From Hydractinia symbiolongicarpus (Eukaryota; Cnidaria; Hydrozoa; Anthoathecata; Hydractiniidae), in the NCBI RefSeq assembly GCF_029227915.1, contig NC_079882.1, forward strand, positions 7,070,001-7,130,000: DNA of 60,000 nt. Reading direction: 5' to 3'. The notes under the pieces were generated by a model. That model saw only the letters and a program-made list of their open reading frames with translations, was not told the origin of the DNA and did not search any database. Of the stretch, positions 35,524-45,979 are shown one piece after another. Every line of letters starts with the position of its first letter. Position 1 is the stretch's first letter. The position numbers were made by a program, and so were the translations under genes.

Positions 35524-36139
35524 CTTTTTGTTGCTCCTCATCATCTCGTTCTTCAACTACCTTGGACGTTGAGAGTTGGGTGTGATTGATCGTATGCGCA
35601 GCAATAAGCAGAGGTGTTAAAAGCTTTCCAAACGCCGAGTACACGAGAATCCCCAAGTCAGCCATAGAGTCCCTGATGATGGGGTCCTCCTCGATATCTT
35701 GCCTCAAGCCTTCAAGGCTATCGAGGGTCACTACGTTACTTATAGCCTTGGTGTACATGCTTATCGCGTGAGTTGATAGTGCCTTAGCAGTCTTTGAGCC
35801 CTTTTCCTGAATCTCGCACTGAACGAACTCAGTGTGTATCTTGTCGATCACCTCGGGTGATGCATTATCAACAAAACCTTCTGTGCATTTCTTGGGCAGA
35901 AGGTGCTGTTTACCTTGACGTATTGCATCCTTCAGGGCTTGGCGTTTGTCAATATGTTTTTCATGTTGCTCAATGGCTTCTGCGGGAGTATCAACAACAT
36001 CGAAAATTTCAGTTAATTCAGACATTATTATTACTACTCGTATTACTACTATTATTATAACTCGTCTGTATCGATAGAAACAAGCAAGTAGCAAGATGTA
36101 TGGGAGGAGTATAGCAATCAGCAACAATATGTCCAACAT
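35489..36139 (-). CDS. Element C conserved membrane protein TM1 (intact)
   Basis: Uninterrupted 216-residue frame. An N-terminal helix (LLLIAILLPYILLLACFYRY) is followed by a short IIIVVIRVV stretch that coincides with a TAn-like microsatellite on the DNA, and the soluble core with HIDKRQALKDAIRQGKQHLLPKK. A weak hydrophobic segment (GKLLTPLLIAAHTI) precedes a charged, Gln/Glu-rich tail. It shows the intact form of the family seen broken in B and A. Unknown function; likely inserted in a membrane or virion. Confidence 0.7.
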   Translation of the reverse strand: MLDILLLIAILLPYILLLACFYRYRRVIIIVVIRVVIIMSELTEIFDVVDTPAEAIEQHEKHIDKRQALKDAIRQGKQHLLPKKCTEGFVDNASPEVIDKIHTEFVQCEIQEKGSKTAKALSTHAISMYTKAISNVVTLDSLEGLRQDIEEDPIIRDSMADLGILVYSAFGKLLTPLLIAAHTINHTQLSTSKVVEERDDEEQQKDGKQSIKDTNG

Positions 36140-36210
36140 TTATTCGAGCCTTATGTACAAGCGTGTATAAGGCTCTACTACACCTTTGCTACTATGTGAT
36201 AAAGCGCTAA

Positions 36211-36678
36211 CTACTCAGTGATATATCGATGACCTTTCGACCTGTTATCGCTCTCCCACATCGGTTGCATATTGGTATAAGGGAGTCTGGCGAACTACCT
36301 CTTCACACTGGGATCTTCACCATTCTCTTTGTGTTTAAATAGCACCTTGTGATCGAAATTCCACTGCCCTCGGTTCCCCCAATTAATACCTCCCGTGAAC
36401 TGAGCCTGGATGTGCGCCTTTAATGTGGTAATGTCGCATCCTAAGTATTCGGTGGAGCAAATCTCTCTCTCAAGCCTTAGAGCACGATGAATCCTGTTCA
36501 AAATAAGTTGATACTGATACCTACCGAAATCACACTCCTTACAACGCTGTTTTTGATGGTGGCATTTTTTCCTATCCAAGCATCTGATCCACCATTTTGT
36601 CCATTGACCATTCCGTTGGTACTTAAAATTATTCAAAGATAAAAAGTGATTACATTGCGTGCATTGCTTAAACTCCAT
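36211..36678 (-). pseudogene. Element C zinc-ribbon/HNH endonuclease-like protein
   Basis: Starts MEFKQCTQCNHFLSLNNF (CxxC knuckle), then IRCLDRKKCHHQKQRCKEC, LGCDITTLKAHIQAQF and an HNH-like core WGNRGQWNFDHKVLF. One in-frame TAG (about 36295) precedes the conserved tail MQPMWESDNRSKGHRYITE. Unlike B, where the relative sits beside the capsid gene, here it lies between PolB and TM1. Confidence 0.65.
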
Positions 36679-36746
36679 TTTTGTGTGTGTTGTATCTACC
36701 ATGAAAGTAGATAAAACACGTGGACGCATCTAATACTCAACGCTAC

Positions 36747-39700
36747 CTACAAGTCTAAAGGCTTTGTATGTATAATGTCCTTGAGCACGACCTTTTTGTC
36801 CTAAAACGCCGAGAGCCCCAGCTTGTTCTGCTCATAAGTAATTATCCCCTGGTTGTGCACCCGGAAACCTACATTATTAGCAGTATCTACACCCCCTTTT
36901 AAAGTGCTCATATACCTGGACCAAGTAACAGCATTCTGCCTCTTAGACATTCCCTTACACGAGAATTTTGTGCCATCTTTGCCCTCAACAAAATAACACT
37001 TGGTTATCAAAGCTATCGTCCTGGACCCGATGAATTCCTCCTTAAATAACCCTCCCGTTCTACTCGAGTACTTGATAGTGTCGAACCATTTTTCCACGTC
37101 TTTGTCGTACTCGTCAAGTAGTTCAGGCCTAACCACCTCTCGCAAATCCTCTCCAGATATTGCAAAATATGCCGAGTCAGTATCTGTGTACATATACTCA
37201 AAGTCTCGACGATCTACATACTTGTCGAGAAAATCATAGTAAAACTCTAGCATCCGCAATTTTTCCAGCTGGTAGACTGCAATGCCACATAGGTAAGGTC
37301 TATCTATACTAACCTTGTGCTTTGCTTCCCGGATCTCATACCCATCACCTATCTCTTCAAGATCCTCAAGGTGTGGGGATCTCATCGCTTTATCAACCTG
37401 CCCCTCGTCTCTTGTAAACGTGGTGTTCGCATGTCTCGCAATATCCTCGATCATTTTTCCACAGAATGAATTACCCTATTAACTTGGCTGTATCACCCGC
37501 GATGCGCTTATCCGGATCTTGATCACCTTGTCTTCGTGCATCCGCAATCTCTGTTGGAACCATGCAAAGGGTTTGCGTCGGGTATACTTGAGGAACTGAT
37601 GAAAAGCGGTGACTTCCAACCCATGATCGATAAACCATTTTAGTAAGGGAGTATACAACAAGATCCTCTCAGCTTTCATTAAATCTAATAGCTTTCGGGT
37701 ACCAGGGACACGCTTACGTCCCGTCTTGGCCAAGTACTTTTGTATGTGCCCAGGGATTTGATCGTTTGGTATCTCCTTCACGACAAATAGCAGGGACATC
37801 TCACTGAATTTGTAATACAACTCAGGGGGTACCTCTATATTAACCTGCGTAAACCCGAAGAGCGATCTTGATCAGTTTTTCCTTCCCGCACGGAAAATCT
37901 TGGAGCAAGGTGCTTGGGTAGAGCATGTTCGCGTCATAGCTTAGAATGGTTTTACATGAGCGGGGTTCGTCGTATACATGAGATCTAATACCTGTTACAT
38001 TCCTCTCATGGTACCCGCAAAAGACGATCACGAGACCACATCCCCGTCTGCAGGAGCTCATACGCCTCGTTCTTCGTACAGAGTGTACAAGCTTTTTGGA
38101 CCTGCTTGCAAGCTTTGCAACGGGTTTGGAAACATCGATCTTCACACTTATGTGTACACGGCTCGCCTGGAGCATAGAGCTCTAGCTCAGGGTTCAATCG
38201 TAAAGACTTGTTCAACACGTATCGTATCGACACGCCTGGGATACTTACCGAATCCTTCAAAATGTCAATTTCATCATCATAATACTGCAGTCTCGTCTTG
38301 TCCACAGCTTCGATGAAAGGTATAACATCGGCGAGGTTGTACTCGCGTAACCAATCCATCATAGTGACGCAGCTGCGCTTATAAAACTCTCCGCGGAATG
38401 TTTGATACTCTTCATGTGTTAGCGTGTTTTTACCGTTAAGATTACTGTAAAAGTCCTCGTGTTTGACAGAGCCAACATGGTTCAGCTTCTCAAACCTGTC
38501 AAGCCATTGATACGGGAACATGAGCTTTTCAAATCTACATTCCAAGGACTTGCACCAACTGTCATAACTCATGCCTGGCGCGAGTTCTTGATATCGAGAA
38601 ATTTAAACTTTGAGGTTGTGAGGAACATGTAGTCATTATTTTTCTTGGCTACTTTGATCTTTTCCTCATTCTCCGCAATTTGCTCGACAAAATACCGCTT
38701 GATCATGTTGATGTCATACTTACCGCTGTTAAACCCGATCACCGCAACTTGGTTCACCCACTCGTTTCAACCGTCTTGATATCTACATGGGAGCATGTCA
38801 AAATCGTCGGGTCTTGGGTACACTCTCTCCACTTCTTCAACGATTAGGGCCTGCCTTTTTTCCAGCTCCTCCACAAACTGTTTAATCAATACCTTGGGAT
38901 CGTGATGCTCGATGAATGTTGGATTTTCATTGAAACTGTCATGAACCGCGGCACTAACTGGGATGTGCTGGAATAGATATGTTAGGTCCGCTGTTTGCCG
39001 CTGATTTAATGGTGCTAGGAGGGCCTCAAAGTCAAACACGATGTAGTAGGGGTGGGGTCGAAATTCTTTCGTGAAGCACTCCTTGATTTTTGGTGGTTTC
39101 TCACACTCCCATGCTGTGACAAGATTATACCCTGATCCAACTATGAAATCTTCCGTCCACTTAGTCGCCTTGTACAGATTCTTGTCCGCATTGGATCTAT
39201 TAGGTTGGCAGGGGCACCCGTGCCACTTACAACCGTTTTATTCGTAGAAGGTCTTCGAGATTCGCTTATACCCATCAATTCTACATACTTCACGTTTTAG
39301 ATCATCACGCAGCACTCGCTCTCCTCCATGTCCGCAGAGTGCGTGATGTATATGCCTACCTGTTTCTCAGCCATCGCCTCCAGCCATTGACATGCCGTAT
39401 AGCTGAATCCCTCATCGTAAAAGACTTTCTCAGACTTGCTTGGCATGCTCTTGACTTTCCCGCCCCTGCAAATGATCGTGGTCCTAACACCTTCGCATTC
39501 GTCCTTCTTATGTCGTGTAAGGTTGTTGCTTCGCGTGAACCGTTGATTGCAGGCCTCGCATTTCCAGTGTTGCGTCAAAACATCCATCTTTTTGATGAAG
39601 AAGCAGTGGCCAGCCAACATACCAATATTGATCGTGTCTAACCCCTTTTTGTATTGGTTCTGCCCGTATACGAGCCGCCATGGTGCCTTTTCAGAGCTTA

Positions 39701-40320
39701 CATTTAGTTCAAATACTCTGATGTTAATCTTGAATCGTTTGGCAATACCCTCGAAGTCCACCAGCTTCGTAGCACGTACCTCTTCCCGCTTTAGCTTGGA
39801 GTGTTCGTAGTACTCTCGTGCTAGGGTGAGAGCTTCCTTGGTAATCGGCTACATTGCCACCACCTCGTTAAATATCACAGCTAAAACTGTAGACTACTAT
39901 GACGCGCATGTCTACGTGGGGAGTGATTTTTCGCATGATAGCCTCTGTCAACGGTTGGTTAAGGTTCTTATTGAATCGCCACGTCTTGGTGCGATTTTCA
40001 TCTTCCAAAAATTGCGCGTCATTCTGGTCAAATATGTTCTGGATGTCCTCGATCCCCTCCGGGTTCGTGGTCTGCTTCGATTCTTTCCCGAACATGTGTT
40101 TGAGGTCGGCGATTCCCTGGTATTCATCTTCGATGGTGATCCGTTGGACCTCGTCGTGGAGCGTTGCCGCTCCTGAGATTTGCTCCTTCGCCTTGTTATA
40201 GTAGTAGGTAACGGTATCTCTCACACTCCGTAGTTGATCGGCGAGAGCGTCCCATGTTGCTGCTACCGGTGCCGACACGGTGTCGTATAGTTTACCTATA
40301 GCTTTCCTGAACCAATTCAT
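36747..40320 (-). pseudogene. Element C protein-primed DNA polymerase B
   Basis: Starts MNWFRKAIGKLYDTVSAP at the TIR edge. After a TAA near 39870 there is a deletion that removes the OTU-like part present in B. Then come a C2H2-type finger (CEACNQRFTRSNNLTRHKK), a GCKWHGCPCQP nuclease-like motif near 39210, exonuclease motif FDFEALL, FIEAVDKTRLQYYDD, and polymerase motif C TDTDSAYFAI near 37185. The conserved ends include RTGGLFKEEF and FSCKGMSKRQN. Several stops and frameshifts. Same architecture as B's polymerase; distinct from A's. Confidence 0.8.
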
Positions 40321-40372
40321 CCTGTTTATTATAGGTAGAGTTCCACTTCAAAACACCGGTCCTTGAGTATGT

Positions 40373-40450
40373 ATGTATATATGTATGTATGTATTCTTTA
40401 TTTTAAGTTGGTTACAGTGGGTAGCCTAGACTAATAAAAACCAACTAACC
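40373..40450 (-). repeat. 3' stub of the same LINE family, with TACA tail
   Basis: Read on the minus strand: TTAGTTGGT, a loop, AACCAACTTAAAATAAAG, then a (TACA)n-like tail. It has the same hairpin and AAATAAA end as the LINE at 31760-35284, but a different microsatellite tail. A short 5'-truncated insertion in the leader of element C's polymerase gene. Confidence 0.6.
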
Positions 40451-40606
40451 TAGTCAGTATAGGACTTTCTCCCTACTCAAATGCGCATGTTCGAAATTTT
40501 GTTGATGTCAGCATTATTACTATCGGCGTGTGCGCATGCGCAAGAATTATCGGAATCAGATTTTTTTTCGGCTTTGCTTACAGATGGCGTCGGATTTACC
40601 GGTTTT

Positions 40607-40631
40607 GGGAGGGTAGGGACTGGGGTGGGGG
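40607..40631 (+). other. G-quadruplex-type motif
   Basis: GGGAGGGTAGGGACTGGGG fits G3+N1-3 spacing with four G runs and is followed by another G run. It lies in the terminal region of element C. Confidence 0.6.
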
Positions 40632-40711
40632 TGGAGGTGGTGGAGCGGGAGTTTGACGGGGTAAAAAGTTAAAGGAGCGAAATCTTACTTTAATTGACTC
40701 TCCTATACTAC

Positions 40712-40906
40712 TCATATTTCCCGTGTCTTGAGATGGTCTGGGACATACATGAGTAGCCGGGGGTCCTCTTGAACCGCCCTAGTGCACATTTCCTGAGTCT
40801 TGAGGTGATCTGGAACATATTTGAATAGCCTGGGTTCCTCCTGGAACACCCTAGTGCACATTTTCTTGGTCTTGAAACAGTCAGGAATATCTTGAAACCA
40901 ACTCAT
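40712..40906 (-). pseudogene. Element B DUF4116-like repeat protein, cut by element C
   Basis: A 64-residue frame starting MSWFQDIPDCFKT inside the right TIR. Two and a half units of about 24 residues follow the pattern YVPDHLKTQEMCTRAVQEDP. The frame ends exactly where element C's TIR begins (40712), so the C-terminal units are lost. The pattern resembles DUF4116 repeats of giant viruses and protists (from memory). A's relative is at 48555-48722. Confidence 0.6.
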
Positions 40907-41308
40907 TTCTCTTTTCTTATGAGCACAGTTCAACCTCAACTGGCAGCGGTCGTGGTTTGAGTAGGGGATGTCCCTGCTACTCAAAATACCGTGGAATTTT
41001 GTCAGACCGAAGGCTATCACTTGATGAAGGTTTTGCGCATGCGTAGATTTTTGATGATGTCAGCAGATTTGATGGATGTGGGGTGGTCACGTATCTTTTT
41101 ACTCATTTGAGGTATGATGAAATCTGTGACGTCACAAGTTTTTGGTAATGTCAGCAGATTTGATAGATAGGGGGTCACGTGGCCTGTTTTACTCATTTGA
41201 GGTATGATGAAATCTGTGAAGTCACAAGTAAAAAACTGTATGTAATTTTTATAAGGGTTTGACCGTGGAAAATTGAAAAACCGCTTATAATGACTCCCTA
41301 TTTCTACT
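40893..41308 (+). repeat. Right terminal inverted repeat of element B
   Basis: Inverted partner of 19468-19867. It contains one intact TGACGTCA (41127-41134), one altered copy (TGAAGTCA, about 41216) and CACGTG (41176-41181). The end towards the genes overlaps the start codon of the DUF4116-like gene, mirroring the left side where it overlaps the polymerase start. Confidence 0.85.
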
Positions 41309-43751
41309 AGATCCCCTTAAAGTCTATAGGGGTGAGGACTGTGTAACCCGCTTTGTCAACCACCTGGAGAATGAAGTTAAAAAACTCTATGATACATACC
41401 CACAGCAGGACATGAAGCCCCTAACAGAGGTTCTAAAAAGGGAACATGATGAGGCATTGAAATGCCATATCTTCATGAAGCCGTTTGATGATGGCAAGAA
41501 TAACGGTAAAGTCAGGGACCATTGTCACTACACCAGGCTTTATAGGGGGTGCGGCGCATAACAGCTGCAAGCCACATCCCTGTCATCTTCCACAACTTAT
41601 CCGGTATAACGCACATCTGTTTATCCGGGAATTGGGTGAAAAATATGATACCCAAGACATCGGGTGCATCGCCGAGAATACGGAGAAGTACATCAGCTTC
41701 AACGTGAAAATCAAGGTACTCCTTGGGGGTATGGGATATGGTGACGGCGAGAAGTACAAGCCCATCGAGATTAGGTTCATAGATTCCTGCAGATTCATGG
41801 CATCATCATTGGATAAATTGGCAAGCAACCTCATTGGTACAAACGCCGCGGGTATGAAATGTCAACAGTGTGCGGATACATGCCTGGAATTTCAGGGTAT
41901 AGACGCTGAATACATGGCAAGTTTTTGGTGCAAAAATTGTGATTCGAGTACCACGAAGCAGCTTAATCGAGATCGGGTAAAGGCAAATGTACCATCCATG
42001 GCAAATTTTATCGACAAGGATGACGTCTTCAGGCTGATGCTGAGAAAAGGCGTGTACCCCTACGAGTACATGGATGGATGGCAGCGATTCGAGGAGCTGG
42101 AACTACCTCCCAAGGAGGCATTCTACAGCAAGCTGAATATGAATGGTATCAGCGACAGGGACTATACGTATGCAAAAGAGGTATGGGATTTCATTACCCC
42201 GGAGGGTGATAACGTCACCATGTGGGAATACCATGACATCTACCTGACCATAGACGTACTGCTATTGGCCGACGCCTTCGAGACATTTCAAGGCGTCTGC
42301 TTGGACAGCTACAGCCTTGATCCCGCCCATTTCTACTCCGCACCTGGCTTTGCCTGGAAAGCAGCCCTGAAATTTACGGGTATAAGGTTAGAGCTTCTCA
42401 CAGATCCCGACATGCTCCTGATGTTTGAGAAGGGTATAAGAGGAGATATAACCCATGCCGTACACTGATGTGCAAAAGCTAAAAATAAGTACATGGGAGA
42501 GCACTATAACCCAGATGAGGAGTCTTCATACCTCCAATATCTGGATGCCAACAACCTATACGGCTAGGCTATGGGTCAAAACCTGCCCACGGATAGCTTT
42601 AAATAGGTATCGAAAGTCGAGGCATTCACCGAAAAGCGGATCAGGAAGCTTGTTGAGGATAATAAGCACGGGTACATATTAGAGGTAGATATTGAGTATC
42701 GCGAGGAATTACATGAGAAACATAATGAGCTACCGTTCCTGCCCGAACGAAGGAAGGTCCACAAGGTTGAGAAATTGATACCGAATTTGGAAAACAAGTG
42801 TAAATATGTGGTGCATAATAGAGCACTTTACGAGGCTAAAAACATGGTCTTGAAGTCAAGGTGCATAAGGCCATTAGGTTCAACCAGAAGGCGTGGTTGA
42901 GCGGGTACATTGATCACAACACAATGTTAAGAACAAACGCGAGGAACGATTTCGAGAAGGATTTCTACAAATTGATGAACCTCTCGGTGTTTGGCAAGAC
43001 CATGGAAAATATCAGAAATCACCGCAACATCCAACTGGTTACCAATGAGTACAAGTACATAAAGCTTGTGATGAAGCCTAATTTCAAGGGTGGAAGCCGG
43101 TTCAGTAAACACCTTCTAGGTGTAGAGATGGGCAAGACCGAGGTGAAGATGAATAAGCCTATATATATTGGCCAGGCCATCCTGGATATGTAGAAGCTGA
43201 TTATGTACGAGTTTCATTATGACTACATGCAACCTAAGTACGGTAGCAAGCTACAACTCTGCTATATGGACACGGATTTCTCTGTGTACTACATCCGAAC
43301 GGAGGACTTTTACAAGGATACCGCACAGGATGTTGAGACACGCTTTGACACAAGTGCCTATAATCATGACGATAGAAGGCCCTCCCAATAGGCAAGAACA
43401 AGAAGGTGGTGGACTTGATAAAGGATGAATTAGGTGGCAAAATCATGACCGAAATCATCACCCTGGTGGGCTAAACTCTATGCCTATAAGAGCCTTACCA
43501 AATAAGGCGGTGTTCGCAAAGCGAAGGGTGTGAAGAGATTTGTCACCAAAAAATCAATCACCTTCGACGATTACAAGCAGTGCCTCCTGAAAGAGGACAA
43601 TGATATCTACAAGAGCCATGTGTTGATCCAAAACAAGGGCCATAATGTTTACACGCAGGAGGTAACAAATTGGCCCTTAACAGAGCAGACGATTAAAGGA
43701 TCGTGCAACATGATCAAATTACAACCCTTGCTGGGGCCTATAGGGAAATAA
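41309..43751 (+). pseudogene. Element A DNA polymerase B, C-terminal part
   Basis: Resumes the gene broken at 19467, in the same direction. Visible parts in order: VRDHCHYT, RFIDSCRFMASSLDKLASNL, a CxxC...CxxC insertion (about 41865-41945), GVYPYEYMDGW, motif A YLDANNLYG, motif B LMNLSVFGKTMENIRN and motif C CYMDTDFSVYYI, where the usual order is DTDSF. Frameshifts and stops occur near 41570, 42465, 42570, 42608, 42850, 43190 and 43390. Lineage features (FGKTMEN) match the classic Polinton PolB, unlike B and C. Confidence 0.85.
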
Positions 43752-43752
43752 A

Positions 43753-44325
43753 ATGGAGGCATTTCTGTATATAGCCATACTCATGCCTTATGCCCTGATT
43801 GCCTGCATACGTTTTAGATATCGATGTATAATAAAAGGAATGTCTGACATTGCACAAGTATTCGACAATGCCTCGGCAGAATATGAAAATATTAAAAAGC
43901 CCATCGATAAACGACTGGCTTTGAAAGAAGCCCTACGCAAAGGCAAAGAGCATCTCCTGCCTAAAAAATGTACGGAAGCCTTTGTTGATAAGGCACCGGA
44001 GGAGGCCATCGATAAGGTACATACAGAGTATGTACAACGTGAGCTTCAAGAGAAGGGTGAAAAGACGTCCTAGGCGCTGTCTACACTTGCCGTCTCCCTA
44101 TATGCCAAGCTAGTTAACAATTTTGTAATTTTGGATAAAGTTGAGGCCCTGAAAAATGATATGAATAATGACCCTATTATTAAAAACTCCTTTGCGGACT
44201 TGGGCATACTGATCTTCTGTACATTCGGTAAGTATCTTGCGCCTATTTTAATTGCCGGGAATACGGCCCGACATATCAGTACCAAAAAAGAAGATGAAGG
44301 GGAGGAAAAGGAAAAAGAGCCCTGA
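43753..44325 (+). pseudogene. Element A conserved membrane protein TM1
   Basis: Starts two bases after the polymerase stop. A helix (FLYIAILMPYALIACIRF) is followed by PIDKRLALKEALRKGKEHLLPKK, as in B and C. One TAG at 44071-44073 breaks the frame, which continues in phase to 44325. Otherwise uninterrupted. Confidence 0.75.
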
Positions 44326-44353
44326 GGACCTACATTGAAATTTGTTATAACAA

Positions 44354-44709
44354 ATGAGTGAAGAGGAATAAAAACAAGAAGAGAGAATCATTGCAAAGCC
44401 GCCAAAACATCCCGGAAGGGTTGCGCAGGGACACAAGTTGGCAGCACTGATGAAGAAGAGGAAGGAAGAAATGAGGCAACAAGAGGGTACTGTAGAGTCT
44501 GCAGTCAAAGCCTCTTCTGAGACCAGTTCTATAGATTCGGTTCACATCTATGGAGTTGGAACTTTGGCCATATTGGCGATAGGCGTCGGGGTTTGGTATA
44601 TGTTTACCGGGGGAAAAATGAATCCAACAAACCCCAAAACCCCGTACCGGAGCCTCAGCAGGGGAAACAGGGCAAAACCCAACCAAATATCGATTTTTTT
44701 AAAATGTAG
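44354..44709 (+). pseudogene. Element A small membrane protein TM2
   Basis: Begins MSEEE with an early TAA, then KPPKHPGRVAQGHKLAALMKKRKEEM, one helix (YGVGTLAILAIGVGVWYMF) and, after a frameshift, a polar tail ending NIDFFKM. Position and layout match B's TM2. Confidence 0.6.
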
Positions 44710-44719
44710 TAATAATAAA

Positions 44720-44972
44720 ATGGCAACAAGCAACGTTACCTCGAAAGAGAGGGAGATTTTGGACATGCTCTATGAGAGTTTTAGACCTTGGTTTCACATT
44801 CGCCTATGCCATGGCAGGTAAGAAATTTTTGGGTATTTCGCGCCCATCCACAAAAATGGACACTGAAGACGTCCTCAAAATGGTTGCGTACTTCGCGGGA
44901 GGGAGAGCAAGTCGTGAAAAGCCCGTATCCAAAGGATGGTTGCCGGCAAGTATAGTGCCGAAGCCCAAATAG
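44720..44972 (+). pseudogene. Element A small membrane protein TM3
   Basis: Starts MATSNVTSKEREILDML; a frameshift near 44785 leads to FAYAMAGKKFLGISRPSTKMD and a tail ending KGWLPASIVPKPK. B's intact relative is at 25727-25966 (KKTLGVSRPGAKVD). Confidence 0.6.
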
Positions 44973-44990
44973 AGTGGACAAACATGAGTT

Positions 44991-45257
44991 ATGGAAGGAG
45001 TCAAGTGCTTAAGACGTAATACTAAAATGGACATCAAATGTTGTAGAGTATGTAAGCAAAAATTACCGCCACACAAGTTTAAAGTGAGGGGCAGTAATCG
45101 AACCAAGACCAGTATGAACTGCCTTGATAAAGCTAAAAAGGGCGAGCCGCAGCAAATAGAGATATTGAGGACGTTGAACACGTGGATCCCCCTGCTATCG
45201 ATCCGGAAATTCGGGGCGTTCAACAAGATGAAAACTACCTCATCTTATATGACTTAA
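44991..45257 (+). CDS. Element A zinc-ribbon protein
   Basis: Frame of 88 codons. The likely start is the internal ATG before DIKCCRVCKQKLPPHKF, a CxxC knuckle like the start of the HNH proteins of B and C; NCLDKAKKG follows in the same place as the LDRKK/LDKKK of the others. The HNH part is absent, so this may be a truncated relative. It lies between TM3 and the ATPase gene. Confidence 0.45.
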   Translation: MEGVKCLRRNTKMDIKCCRVCKQKLPPHKFKVRGSNRTKTSMNCLDKAKKGEPQQIEILRTLNTWIPLLSIRKFGAFNKMKTTSSYMT

Positions 45258-45358
45258 TGACATATAACATTATACCTTAATATATCGAACTAAAGGACTA
45301 ATCTCTTATTATTGGAAAAGAAGTTCACGACAGAAAGTGGTCGAATTATTAAAATAAA

Positions 45359-45938
45359 ATGGATGTCGTGAAGGAACTGCATACGGCAATTTTCACAGGC
45401 CCGACGTCTTGTGGAAAAACACAGCGTGTATTGGACCTGTTGGAAATTGAGTACAGGAAGCACTTTCACAACATAGCCATTTTATGTTCAACAATACGAT
45501 GTAACACTACCTATCTAGAAAGGTCCTCACTTTGGAGGGATAGCTATGTGTTCCTGATAGACCCAGGAAATGAGCTGGTTGAATGGATTCAGAAATTGTC
45601 GTCTGAGACAATTCGCGACTGAGGACAGTCTTTTCGTTGTCGATGATGTAATAGCCAACGAGAGCCTCGATAAAAAAGGCAGTCTCTTCTTGAGCTTGCA
45701 GTTAGTGGTAGACATACTACACACGCAGTCGTATACTGCCTTGACCAAGAACCTTCGTCGTCAAAAGAAACAGCTCTTCCTCTGGTACCCCCACGAATGC
45801 AGCGACATGAGGCTAATTGACGAAGAGACGAACCTAATAACGGACTGGTCGGATATAAAAGCCGAATTGAAAAAATCAAAACACGTTTGCCTGTACGTAA
45901 GATTGGAACATCCCAGAACCTTCCAGATTTTGGATTGA
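45359..45938 (+). pseudogene. Element A DNA-packaging ATPase (FtsK/HerA, A32-like)
   Basis: Starts MDVVKELHTAIFTGPTSCGK (Walker A GPTSCGKT), with SLFVVDDVIANE (Walker B) and TQSYTALTKNLRRQKKQ. A single frameshift near 45600 separates the two halves; otherwise open to 45938. It gives a clear start codon that B's copy has lost. Confidence 0.85.
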
Positions 45939-45979
45939 GCACAGCGAAAACCTCTGGTTTACGTTGATATATTAGAAAG

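Larger units (their letters stand above)
35285..40712 (-). mobile_element. Polinton element C, partial, inverted inside B
   Basis: Its 5' end, read on the minus strand, starts AGTAGTATAGGAGAGTCA at 40712. That resembles B's TIR start, and lies exactly where B's DUF4116-like gene stops abruptly. Genes on the minus strand: PolB (MNWF start), HNH, TM1 and a small frame. The other end is not seen: the LINE borders it at 35284. It lacks integrase, ATPase and capsid genes, so it is a truncated copy. TIR start homology is short and partly inferred. Confidence 0.65.
19468..41308 (+). mobile_element. Polinton/Maverick element B, inserted in A's polymerase gene
   Basis: TIRs of about 400 bp start AGTAGTAATAGGGAGTTACC (left) and AGTAGAAATAGGGAGTCATT (right, reverse-complemented), flanked by the 5-bp duplication AGATC (19463-19467, 41309-41313). 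Genes from the left: PolB, TM1, TM2, TM3, ATPase, BRO (+); integrase, TM4, HNH, major capsid (-); two small genes (+). The right end carries a DUF4116-like gene (-). Inside it are a TTAA MITE, a LINE and element C. Removing LINE and C leaves about 13 kb. Confidence 0.85.

Noticed and set aside
40481-40672. 63-codon plus-strand frame with a lipoprotein-like start
   Set aside because: Lies in the terminal region of element C with a G-rich low-complexity end; no relative seen and eukaryotic context argues against a lipoprotein signal.
19468-41308. LTR retrotransposon explanation for the integrase
   Set aside because: The integrase sits with PolB, packaging ATPase and capsid genes between inverted, not direct, terminal repeats.
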